Of a stretch of 64,000 nucleotides of DNA, positions 17,427 through 25,858 are shown piece after piece. Both the position numbers and the translations under genes were made by a program. Origin of the DNA: JACJXW01 sp964418125 (GTDB lineage Bacteria > Bacteroidota > Bacteroidia > Chitinophagales > Saprospiraceae); contig CAYQKY010000013.1 in the NCBI GenBank assembly GCA_964418125.1, positions 1 to 64,000 on the forward strand. The letters run 5' to 3'. The notes beneath the pieces are model-generated. The model saw only the letters and a program-made list of their open reading frames with translations, was not told the origin of the DNA and did no database searches. Within the stretch, counting starts at the first letter, position 1. Every line of letters starts with the position of its first letter.

Positions 17427-20400
17427 TTAAAAGGTGACCCCCAGCGAAAACACATAGGACTTGGTGCCCGGGTTGTTGAAGTAATCGATCCCTCTGGCGA
17501 CACTTACGCCACTGAAGTTGGTATCGGGGTCGTTGCCCTCAAAGGGCGTCCACAGTACCAGGTTGCGGCCGGTCACGGTGAGCTGGGCATTACTGATCCC
17601 CAGTTTTTGATTCAGCCAATCGGATTTGATATTATAGCTCAGGGCAATTTCCCGCAGGCGGGTCCAGGAGCCATCCTCGATATAGAGTTCATCGTTCCCG
17701 CCGCTGAAAAAACCGCCGTCGCCGTTGTACCAGGGTTCGGTCAGGGCCACCGGGCCGGCGCCGAAGTTGTAGATCCGCCCCCGGAAAGTTGTCCCCGCCA
17801 GGATGACGTTGCCCTCGTAGTCGAGCAGGTTCTGCTGCGCCGTCACTTCTTCACCCGATGCCCCCCAGGTGCCAAGGTCCCACATGACGGATTTGGTGCC
17901 GGCGTAGATATCGGCGCCCTGGTAAGTTTCGAAGAGGACGGAAAGCGTCAGGTTTTTATAGGATAATGTACTGATTGCCGAGCCTTGCCAGTCGGGGTTG
18001 GGGTCGCCGATGACTCCTTCCAGCTGATCTTGTTCCGGAAAGCCATTTTCATCGAAGACGATATTGCCTGCATCATCCCTCAGGATGCGCGACCCCCAGA
18101 GCACTCCGATGGGGTACCCCTCGATCGCCCTTGCGTTAACGGCTGACAGCCCCCCCAGGTTGATGGTCAGCCCTTCCGCCAGGCGCGTCACCTCATTTTC
18201 TACTTTGGAGTACAACGCGCGGACATTCCAGTTCCAGTCCGGCGTACGCACCACCGTGTAGCCCAGGTCGAGTTCAACGCCTCGGTTTTCCAGCCTCGCT
18301 CCGTTGGTATACAGGCGGGTAACCCCCCGGGAATTGGCAATCGGGAAATCCAGCAGTACATCTTCCGTTTCATTTATATAGTAGGTGGCGCTTACCGAGA
18401 GCCGCTCCTTCAGGAAGCGCAGGTCGATCCCTACTTCCGTTTCTTTTTTGCGTTCGGGTCGCAGATCGGCGCTTCCCCGCTGTACGCTGGGCACAAAAGC
18501 GCCGTTGCCGAATAAGGAACCGGCCAGGTCGCCGCCGTACTGGTCACCGAATACCGGCGAGACGAAGACGTTGGTAGTATTATAGCGGGCCGGCTGCACC
18601 CCTACTTCACCGTAGGAGAACCGGAGTTTGCCAAAGGAAAGCAGATCGCCCTGCATGCCGGGCAGCTCTGTAAATTGCCAGGCCAGGGAGGCGGATGGGA
18701 AGTAAAAGGTATTGTCGCTCTCTCCGAAAGTGGAAGCCGACTCCGCCCGGAGAGTCCCGTTCAGGAACAACATATTGTAAAGAGAGAAGGAGGCGGAACC
18801 ATACACCCCGACGGTACGCTCCTGGCCAAAAGTACTCGATACCGTTCGGTTCTCAGGCAGGGCGTTGTCGATATCCCGAATGCCGCTGGCCACATCGGTA
18901 AATAGAATGAAGTTCGATATTTCGCTTTCATCGGTAATGAGTTCACGATGGTTGTAGTTGAAACCTACCAGGATATTTCCGCTAAAGTTTCTGCTGAACA
19001 CCTTCCCCGCCTTGGCGATGTAATCCATATTCAGGATGGAGTTGCGCGCCTGGCCTTTCGAGAACAACCCGGCTCTGAATTCGCCGGCCGCCGAACCAGG
19101 TGTGAAGAACAACTGGTTGAACTCGGAATATTTATCGAGGCCAACCCGCCCGATCAGGTCCAGCCAGTTGGCGGGTGAAATGGTCAATTCCAGAGAGGTG
19201 ATAAAACGGTCGACGTCAACCAGGCTCTCCTGCTCATTGGTTGTCCAGGAGGGGTTGTTGTAGGTAGCGGTTGCATCAGCGCCCAAGGGCTCCCGGTACG
19301 ACCGGTGGCGGTTAGAGATGGGAGATGCGGTGGGGCTGGCGTAGTAATCGCCGCGGTAGCCGGTATTGTCGAAGTCGGCGGGCGTCCGCAGCAGGCCCAG
19401 GTTCAGGCCCGAAGAGCTGGCGCCCCGGCGAATGCGGTTGGAGACGCTTTTGGTATAAGCCATTGTAGCGTTGATCTTGATCTTATCGGTCAGCAGGTGA
19501 GTGGCATTGACCCGGGCGGTAGTACGGCGGTAGTCCGAATTGTTCCGGATGATACCCTCCTGGTTGAAATCGCTCAGGCTTGCAAAAATGGTGCTGTTGG
19601 CATTCCCTCCGCTGAAGCTGAGGTTGTTTTCCCAAAAGTGGCCATTCTGGTATACCTGGTCGAAGTTGCTGTCATTGTAAAGCCTCTGCGAATTTTTGGA
19701 GAGGATGGGATAGTAGGTATTTCCATCCTGGCCGATAAAAAATTCCCCGGAGGTGTCCAGTTCGTCGGGCCCACCCGGGCGATCGGCAATTTTGTCTCCC
19801 CAGGAGTCGCGGGCCCGCTGGTTGTACACGCCATTGTCTCCCTGCCCGAAGGCCGTTTGTTGCGGATACCGGCGGTTGATCTGGTCCAGGGAGTAGGTCG
19901 ACTTGTAGGTGACCGACAATTTTTTGTTGAACTGCCCGCTCTTGGTTTTGATGACGATCACTCCGCCCAGGGCGCGGGTGCCCCAAAGGGCCGCCGCCGA
20001 GGCGCCTTTAAGGATGGTGACGCTTTCAATATCATTGGGGTTGATGTCGTTCAGGCGGGACTGCGCCGCGAGGTTCTCCTGCGCCCCGCGCGAGTCGTTG
20101 CTGATCGGGATGCCGTCGACGACGATCAGCGGTTGTGCATCCCGGTCGATGGTAGAAATGCCCCGGATCTGGATGTAGGCGCCGGCGCCCGGGTCGCCGG
20201 AGTTGCGGGAAATGCGAATACCCGAGGCTTTGCCGGATAAGGAATTGATCAACGTCGTCTCGGCGGCTTTCGTCACCGTATTCCCCTCGACGGTAGAGCT
20301 GGCGTAGCCCACCTCGTCCTCTTTGGTTTCAAAACCGAGGGCGGTGACCACTACCTCGTCGAGCACCTCAGCATCCTCGTCCATCGTCACATCGAGCACT

Positions 20401-20666
20401 CCCGAGGCGGCCACTTGTCGGCGGACGGGCTCCATCCCCACATAGGTAAATACCAGGATGGCGTTTTCATCCTTTACATCAATAGTATAACGGCCGTCAA
20501 TACCGGTCACGGTTCCGTTCGAAGTGCTTTCTTCAACCACCGTCACCCCGATCAGGGGGGTGCCTTCCGGGCCGGTAACCGTTCCGCTGACTTGCTGTTG
20601 AGCATGGGCCTGAAAGGCCAGGAGCAGCAGCGTGGCCAGCAGGTGAAAGGGTATATATTTTTTCAT
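17427..20666 (-). CDS. SusC/RagA-family TonB-linked outer-membrane transporter
   Basis: A 1079-residue TonB-dependent barrel. It opens with a signal peptide (ends AHAQ), a carboxypeptidase-like regulatory domain (VSGTVTGPEGTPLIGVTV, residues about 25-105), the TonB-box region EVVVTALGFETKEDEVGYA, then the plug with the SusC-family motifs LIVVDGIPISN and NPNDIESVTILKGASAAALWG, and a long beta-barrel ending in an aromatic-terminal strand (VFSLGVTF). With the SusD gene that follows it forms the pedal-bin importer of a small uptake locus. It is transcribed 34 bp after the SLC13 carrier, implying a shared message. Confidence 0.95.
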   Translation of the reverse strand: MKKYIPFHLLATLLLLAFQAHAQQQVSGTVTGPEGTPLIGVTVVEESTSNGTVTGIDGRYTIDVKDENAILVFTYVGMEPVRRQVAASGVLDVTMDEDAEVLDEVVVTALGFETKEDEVGYASSTVEGNTVTKAAETTLINSLSGKASGIRISRNSGDPGAGAYIQIRGISTIDRDAQPLIVVDGIPISNDSRGAQENLAAQSRLNDINPNDIESVTILKGASAAALWGTRALGGVIVIKTKSGQFNKKLSVTYKSTYSLDQINRRYPQQTAFGQGDNGVYNQRARDSWGDKIADRPGGPDELDTSGEFFIGQDGNTYYPILSKNSQRLYNDSNFDQVYQNGHFWENNLSFSGGNANSTIFASLSDFNQEGIIRNNSDYRRTTARVNATHLLTDKIKINATMAYTKSVSNRIRRGASSSGLNLGLLRTPADFDNTGYRGDYYASPTASPISNRHRSYREPLGADATATYNNPSWTTNEQESLVDVDRFITSLELTISPANWLDLIGRVGLDKYSEFNQLFFTPGSAAGEFRAGLFSKGQARNSILNMDYIAKAGKVFSRNFSGNILVGFNYNHRELITDESEISNFILFTDVASGIRDIDNALPENRTVSSTFGQERTVGVYGSASFSLYNMLFLNGTLRAESASTFGESDNTFYFPSASLAWQFTELPGMQGDLLSFGKLRFSYGEVGVQPARYNTTNVFVSPVFGDQYGGDLAGSLFGNGAFVPSVQRGSADLRPERKKETEVGIDLRFLKERLSVSATYYINETEDVLLDFPIANSRGVTRLYTNGARLENRGVELDLGYTVVRTPDWNWNVRALYSKVENEVTRLAEGLTINLGGLSAVNARAIEGYPIGVLWGSRILRDDAGNIVFDENGFPEQDQLEGVIGDPNPDWQGSAISTLSYKNLTLSVLFETYQGADIYAGTKSVMWDLGTWGASGEEVTAQQNLLDYEGNVILAGTTFRGRIYNFGAGPVALTEPWYNGDGGFFSGGNDELYIEDGSWTRLREIALSYNIKSDWLNQKLGISNAQLTVTGRNLVLWTPFEGNDPDTNFSGVSVARGIDYFNNPGTKSYVFSLGVTF

Positions 20667-20700
20667 AAGAAACAGGTTTTATTAAAGAAAGAGGGTAATT

Positions 20701-22167
20701 TTATTTCAGGTGCACCGGGCAATTATTCGGGTTGAATGCCCATAAATAGGGTAAAGTCGTATAAATAAGGAGTGTAATGATAATGATGGAGATCACGTTG
20801 AGCCAGATGCCGGCGCGAACCATATCCGGGATCTTCAAATAGCCCGCTCCGAAAACAACAGCATTGGGCGGGGTGGCCACCGGCAACATAAAGGCACAGG
20901 AGGCGGCCAGGGTGGCGCCCACCATGAGGATGAAGGGGTGCACATCGACTATGGCCGCCAGGGGCGCCAGTATGGGCAGCAGCATGGCCGTAGTGGCCAG
21001 GTTGGAGGTTATTTCCGTCAGGAAATTAACGGCAGCCACTAAAATTAAAAGCAACACGATCAGGGAAACCCCCTGAAGCAGGGACATCTGCCCACCGATC
21101 CATTCCGCCAAGCCGCTCGTTTTGAAGCCTTCCGCCAGGGCCAGCCCGCCGCCAAAGAGGAGCAGCACGCCCCAGGGCAGGTTTACAGCTTCTTCCCACT
21201 TAATGACCGCACGGCCCTGGCCTTTCCCGGCGGGGATCAAAAACAGCGCTATGCCGGCAAACATCGCAATGATCGTATCGTCGATGGCCGGAATGAATTT
21301 ACTCAGTATAAAAGACCGGCTGATCCAGGCTAATGCAGTAGCGGCAAACACGGCGAGCACCACTTTTTCTTCATAAGAGATGCGGCCGAGTTCCGCCAGT
21401 TGCCGCCTTATTTCGGCCTTTCCGCCCGGGAAAGATTTTTGCTGGAAGGTAAAGGCCAGTTCGGTCAGGTATTTCCAGCAGATGAAAAGCAGTATGCAGG
21501 AGGCCGGCAGCCCAACCATGATCCACTGCGAAAAGGTGATCTCAATGCCGTACAACTCCTGTACTATTCCCGCCAGCACCAGGTTGGGAGGCGTTCCGAT
21601 AAGAGTGGCCACCCCGCCAATAGAGGCGCTGTAAGCAATAGCCAGCATCAGGGCTTTTCCGAAAATGGTATTCTCATCGGCAATCGTATCGGGATTATCC
21701 CTGAGCTGGCTGATGATCGCCATCCCGATCGGCAGCATCATTACGGAGGTAGCCGTATTGGATATCCACATCGAAAGGAATGCCGTAGCGATCATGAAAC
21801 CCAGGATAATACTCTTTACATTCGTACCGATCAGGCTGATGATGTTGAGTGCAATTCGCCGGTGTAAATCCCAGCGTTCGATAGCGATGGCCAGTACAAA
21901 GCCGCCGATGTATAAAAAAATGTAACGGTGGCCGAAAGATGCCGTGGTTTCGTTCAAGGGTAACGCCCCGGTAAGCGGAAACAGAACGATGGGTAAGAGC
22001 GCAGTGACGGCTATGGGGATGACTTCCAGTATCCACCACACGGCGATCCAGAGGGTAGAGGCAAGAACCGCCCGCCCGGCAGGGCCGAGTCCTTCCGGGT
22101 GAAAAGTGAACATGGCCAGAGCAAAGAGGGCCGGCCCTAATACTGCGCCTAGTATTTTCTTCTTCAT
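20701..22167 (-). CDS. SLC13/DASS-family sodium:anion (dicarboxylate or sulfate) symporter
   Basis: A 488-residue inner-membrane carrier beginning at the ATG at 22167 (MKKKILG); the 17 extra residues upstream carry no signal. DASS hallmarks are clear: the SNTATS motif in MWISNTATSVMMLPIG, a TLIGTPPNLVLAG re-entrant hairpin, a second repeat with TEITSNLATTAMLLPIL and VATPPNAVVF. The two inverted repeats and about 11-12 hydrophobic segments match the family. These carriers import Krebs-cycle dicarboxylates, sulfate or related anions with Na+. It is the first gene of the SusC/SusD/esterase block, so it may take up an organic acid released by the hydrolases, which is inference. Confidence 0.9.
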   Translation of the reverse strand: MKKKILGAVLGPALFALAMFTFHPEGLGPAGRAVLASTLWIAVWWILEVIPIAVTALLPIVLFPLTGALPLNETTASFGHRYIFLYIGGFVLAIAIERWDLHRRIALNIISLIGTNVKSIILGFMIATAFLSMWISNTATSVMMLPIGMAIISQLRDNPDTIADENTIFGKALMLAIAYSASIGGVATLIGTPPNLVLAGIVQELYGIEITFSQWIMVGLPASCILLFICWKYLTELAFTFQQKSFPGGKAEIRRQLAELGRISYEEKVVLAVFAATALAWISRSFILSKFIPAIDDTIIAMFAGIALFLIPAGKGQGRAVIKWEEAVNLPWGVLLLFGGGLALAEGFKTSGLAEWIGGQMSLLQGVSLIVLLLILVAAVNFLTEITSNLATTAMLLPILAPLAAIVDVHPFILMVGATLAASCAFMLPVATPPNAVVFGAGYLKIPDMVRAGIWLNVISIIIITLLIYTTLPYLWAFNPNNCPVHLK

Positions 22168-22390
22168 GCGTGAGGCCCGTGGAAGTGGCGAGTTCAACCT
22201 GGAGCTCACCACCTGCAATCGGTTTTTTCGTTTCTTAATAGCTTGGCAAAATCCGCTATGCCACCAGGCAACACCCTCGATAAAATGTGTTATTTTTATG
22301 TAGCGTTTGCCTAGGTTAAGCTTTGAGATGCTGACGAAGATAAAGTATAAAATATACAGTTCTTAAAATTTTATTCTTAAATTTTAATTG

Positions 22391-22430
22391 TTTACAGTAT
22401 TTTATACTGATTTACACTTTTTTACACCGT
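22391..22430 (+). promoter_or_regulatory. Four 10-bp-phased TTTAYA repeats in front of the HTH-membrane gene
   Basis: The hexamers TTTACA, TTTATA, TTTACA and TTTACA start at 22391, 22401, 22411 and 22421, exactly one helical turn apart, and end 5 bases before the preferred ATG at 22436. The surrounding 60 bases are very AT-rich. Such phasing puts all sites on one face of the helix, as for cooperative binding of a regulator or an intrinsically bent tract. It may be an operator for the protein encoded just downstream, but that is untested. Confidence 0.55.
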
Positions 22431-22435
22431 CTTCT

Positions 22436-23602
22436 ATGCCAGAGAACTTGAAAGAACGATTCATTGCAAAGCTGGAAGAGCACTATGGCCCATGGGAGAA
22501 AATGACTTCCCGTTTTGGTAATGCCACTTTTGGGAAAATTGCCAAAGACCTGTGCATCAGTGCGAGCCAGTTTAGCAAATTGCTGTATGGAAATGCAACG
22601 GAAGGAATGTATGTGCGGTCTATCCGGAATGTAGAACGCCTGATGGAGGCCCAGAGCGCAAAGATGGAACGAGACCGGGCATTACAGAAGGTAGGCCGCC
22701 TGGAAAATCGTATCAAGAGCACCCGCCTTCGGATCATACTGGCCGGTTTGCTGGCTTTACTGTTGGGCGCCGCCACCGTTTATGTGTATTATCAGAAGAG
22801 CCTGCCGCAGCAAGTGGTACAGTTCAACCTGAGCCAGCATCCCCTTTCGCTTTACTTCGACCAGGGCTTTGATGCGGACTTCGACTCGCCCTATCTCAAT
22901 GAATCAGAGGTACAGGACTACTGCCCATGCAGCGCCTACGAGGGAACATGGTCGCTTGCAAATGAATACAAACTCCCCCTGCCGGGTAACCGCAAGCCAG
23001 GGGTATATTATCTGGCGAAAAGCGCAGACGTACGCATGAAATGCTCTAAAAGCGACACGCTTAATCTGGGCAGGGGAAATGTATTGCTGGCCTATGAATA
23101 CCTCATCAATGAAATTTGGGTAGACACCAAACAAACCCCTCTATCCCCCAAGTATTTTGATAAGGAACAGAAAATTTATACTCCTGAATTTGAAGCATTG
23201 ACATTTGAGAAAAACCCCCAGTTCAGAAAGGCGGCGACAATCCATTCCTTTTTCATCGACAAATTTGAGTTACGCCCGGATTCGATTATCCGGAGGGGAG
23301 AACCTTGTGGAAGATTCGCAACAGATGTAGACCAGGGGCTGGTCGAAACCTATGAGATCGACCTGGAACACATTCTTGAAAATGTGCTCGGTAACCTTAC
23401 CCAAACAGATTGTGAGCCTTCTTTCAACCAGTACTGCGACCCCAATGACCTAAAAGAAAAAGAAAGCCTCATCAGCTTTGATTGTTCGTATACCATCAAA
23501 GCGGAAAACCTGGGCATCGGGGGCGGCTACCCCTATACAAAGAGCTACCGGCTGGAAGCGCAGAGCTATTCCGATAACCTTACCTGCGGCTGTGAGCGGT
23601 GA
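22436..23602 (+). CDS. Membrane-anchored protein with cytoplasmic HTH-like head and cysteine-rich outer domain
   Basis: A 388-residue protein starting at ATG 22436 (an upstream TTG at 22388 is less likely because it would put the phased repeat inside the gene). Residues 1-75 are a charged helical head with FGKIAKDLCISASQFSKLLYG, which reads like a helix-turn-helix, and a following coiled stretch. A single membrane span is at about 97-118. The remaining 270 residues are extracytoplasmic with nine cysteines, several in CPC or CGC pairs, so probably disulfide-bonded. The layout is that of a one-component transmembrane regulator like ToxR or CadC, but reading is by architecture only; no family is recognised. 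It is divergent from the SLC13-SusC operon, and so a candidate regulator of it. Confidence 0.5.
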   Translation: MPENLKERFIAKLEEHYGPWEKMTSRFGNATFGKIAKDLCISASQFSKLLYGNATEGMYVRSIRNVERLMEAQSAKMERDRALQKVGRLENRIKSTRLRIILAGLLALLLGAATVYVYYQKSLPQQVVQFNLSQHPLSLYFDQGFDADFDSPYLNESEVQDYCPCSAYEGTWSLANEYKLPLPGNRKPGVYYLAKSADVRMKCSKSDTLNLGRGNVLLAYEYLINEIWVDTKQTPLSPKYFDKEQKIYTPEFEALTFEKNPQFRKAATIHSFFIDKFELRPDSIIRRGEPCGRFATDVDQGLVETYEIDLEHILENVLGNLTQTDCEPSFNQYCDPNDLKEKESLISFDCSYTIKAENLGIGGGYPYTKSYRLEAQSYSDNLTCGCER

Positions 23603-23607
23603 TTCGT

Positions 23608-23669
23608 TGATTGGGTTGGTTCGTTGCACGGGGAAGCTCCTGCATAGCCCCCCATAATCAACCCAATCA
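23608..23669. terminator. Stem-loop between convergent genes
   Basis: TGATTGGGTTG (23608-23618) pairs with its exact complement (23659-23669) across a 40-base loop. It lies at the end of the HTH-membrane gene and covers the GrpB stop codon at 23667-23669. No T tract, so a terminator role is tentative. Confidence 0.35.
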
Positions 23670-24236
23670 GCCAGTTAACTCAATCAACCTTTCAATCCCC
23701 CGAATGAACCCCGTCTTCGCCTCGGCATAATCATTCCCACTTTCCCAGGTGCCGTTGGCCAGCTTGATCTTCATGCGGTGGTAGGCGTCGCGCGCCATGG
23801 AGTGGGTGCGCAGGTAATCGCGGAAGGCCAGGTGGCGCTTCCAGAATGGCGAGCCGTAAGCGACGACATGCAGGTGGTGGGTGGGAGAACATTCCTCCCG
23901 CAGCGGGAGGTGGCCGATGTCTTCAAAGACCATACGTTGAAGTTTGTTCAGGCGGGCGAAAAAGCGCCGTTCGGGCATTTCTTTTTCGTAACAGGGATAG
24001 TAGCAATATCCCGACTCCAAAAGGGGCGCCACCACGGCGTTGAGCAGATCCGCATGCTCGACTCCCACCAGGATATCAATGATTGGCTTGGCGCCCAGCC
24101 CTTCCACGGCGGTGCTGCCGATGTGCTCCACTCTGGCCTTTACGGGGCGGAGCTGGGCTTTCAGGCATTGGCTTTCCCGCTCAAACGCTTCTGTCCATGC
24201 CGGATCGTAAGGGGCAATGTCGATCTTGGATACCAT
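23667..24236 (-). CDS. GrpB family protein (UPF0157), nucleotidyltransferase-like
   Basis: A 189-residue protein with the GrpB signature: HIGSTAVEGLGAKPIIDILVGV (residues about 38-60), equivalent to the nucleotidyltransferase GS...D.D motif, plus a conserved HLHV region near residue 122. The family has the nucleotidyltransferase fold and in some relatives is fused to dephospho-CoA kinase, but its own reaction is not established. It is 9 bp downstream of the unknown 482-residue gene on the same strand, so they may be co-transcribed. Confidence 0.88.
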   Translation of the reverse strand: MVSKIDIAPYDPAWTEAFERESQCLKAQLRPVKARVEHIGSTAVEGLGAKPIIDILVGVEHADLLNAVVAPLLESGYCYYPCYEKEMPERRFFARLNKLQRMVFEDIGHLPLREECSPTHHLHVVAYGSPFWKRHLAFRDYLRTHSMARDAYHRMKIKLANGTWESGNDYAEAKTGFIRGIERLIELTG

Positions 24237-24245
24237 AGGCCAAAG

Positions 24246-25694
24246 TTAACTTTTTTCCAACTCCCCGGCCTTTTCCAGCACCCACTTTTTGGCGGCAAGG
24301 GAGGTGCATTCCATTACCTCTTTCTTCACCCGGCGGATGGCGGCTTTGTCGCGGGGGTCCAGGCGGGAAAGCTTTCTGATGAAGCGCAGTACGTTCATGT
24401 ATTGCTGGCGGACGTCCCGGGAGATTTCCCGTTTGCGGCGCAGGTAGATGCGGAAGCTTTCCGCCAGGGAGTCCAGCGCCAGGAATTCCCCCAATTCATA
24501 GTAGGTGCGCAATAGCATCATTTTGCTGCCCAGGGCGTAGGAAAGGCTCTGGTATTCGACTTCCCGAAGCTGCCCGATCACCTTTTCGTAGGCTTCCTGG
24601 TGGAAATAGACCTTGGCCAGGTTATAGGCCAGGGCATTCTCCTGCCCGGCTTCCTGCAGGTGGGAGGTATACTGCTGGATGAATTCTTCCACCCAGGCGA
24701 AAGCCTCGACATGCAGCCCTACCGTGATGATGTTTTTATAATCCTGGGCAGGCAATACGCCTTCCCGCAGCAGCAGCCCGGTTTCCAGGCCCCGTTTGTA
24801 AAGGTCGAACAGCTCCTGGAAATAGGCAGAATGGCCGGCATTGATCTTGTACTGTATGCAATAGTTGTTCAGGTGGATGTAAAGCGGGTGGCGCTCCTCG
24901 GTGGCAAAAGAGTCGAGTTGTGCAAAGAACAGAGACTTGAGCTGGAAGAAATATTTTTCCTCCTCCGGTGCTTCCTGCATTCGGACAACAAGGTAATAGG
25001 CCCTGAGCAACGGGGCGTTCAGCAATCCTCCCTGCTCCAAGTGGGCCAGAAAACCCTCCGGCAATACAATGCGGGGCGTCTTGGCCAAAAAGGACCGGTA
25101 ACCCAGGGCGTCGGACAGGTGCTTGAGTTTTTGTGCAAAGTAAAAGCGGTCCAATTCTGTATCTGCCCTTTCCAGGTGGCTGAAGTCTTCGGGTTTGTCT
25201 TCCCGCCCCTCCAGTTGCTGGTGAAAGGCCAGTTCACAGCGATGAGCAGTATAGAAATCTTCTGTTCCGAAACCTGCCTGCCCTTCCCGGATCGCCACCA
25301 ACTGCCGGGCGATGCCCCGAAAATGCTTTTCCATAGCCGGGCTCTTGAAGTGGTGAAGCAGCAGTGTTTTTTCCCGGGCTTCTCCGGCGCGGCAAGCCTC
25401 GGCGTAGATGAAATCGTAACCCAGGTGCAGTAACTCCGAACAGAGGCGCCGCAACCTGGAGTCCCGGTAAGGCGCCCCGCCGTAGAGTTTTTTCCAAACA
25501 ACTTCTTTTTTCAGCTGTTGTGACTCCGAACCCGCGCTGCTTTCCTGCTTTCTGAGAAAATCATCCACTGTATCGAAAAGGCGTAAGATATCTTCGTTTT
25601 CATTGTAATACGGAGAAGAAAGAAACTTTCGGAACCGGTTGCGCTCGTATTTGTTGAAGTTTTCCAGTAGGGAAAGCAGTTTAGGGCTCAGCAT
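24246..25694 (-). CDS. Unknown all-helical 482-residue protein
   Basis: Not recognised as a named family. It starts MLSPKLLSLLENFNKYERNRFRKFLSSPYYNEN, is soluble with no signal peptide or membrane span, and is rich in amphipathic helices with Leu/Tyr/Phe spacing like tetratricopeptide or similar solenoid repeats (for example AYNLAKVYFHQEAYEKVIGQLREVEYQ near residue 355). Proteins that start like this are, as far as I recall, common in Saprospiraceae and often present in several copies. The role may be a protein-protein scaffold. It is just upstream of GrpB and divergent from a T9SS gene. Confidence 0.6.
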   Translation of the reverse strand: MLSPKLLSLLENFNKYERNRFRKFLSSPYYNENEDILRLFDTVDDFLRKQESSAGSESQQLKKEVVWKKLYGGAPYRDSRLRRLCSELLHLGYDFIYAEACRAGEAREKTLLLHHFKSPAMEKHFRGIARQLVAIREGQAGFGTEDFYTAHRCELAFHQQLEGREDKPEDFSHLERADTELDRFYFAQKLKHLSDALGYRSFLAKTPRIVLPEGFLAHLEQGGLLNAPLLRAYYLVVRMQEAPEEEKYFFQLKSLFFAQLDSFATEERHPLYIHLNNYCIQYKINAGHSAYFQELFDLYKRGLETGLLLREGVLPAQDYKNIITVGLHVEAFAWVEEFIQQYTSHLQEAGQENALAYNLAKVYFHQEAYEKVIGQLREVEYQSLSYALGSKMMLLRTYYELGEFLALDSLAESFRIYLRRKREISRDVRQQYMNVLRFIRKLSRLDPRDKAAIRRVKKEVMECTSLAAKKWVLEKAGELEKS

Positions 25695-25858
25695 ATCAGA
25701 GAGTTTGTTGTGAACAAACAGGTGTAAAAAGGGTATAAAAATAACTGATTAACAGAATTTTAAAAAACAGGCTCAGGAATTAAATGCCGACATTCAGATA
25801 AAATTGTTCTTTTCGGACAACTGAATTCAGGACACTTTTGTATCATAAAACCAGTGTC

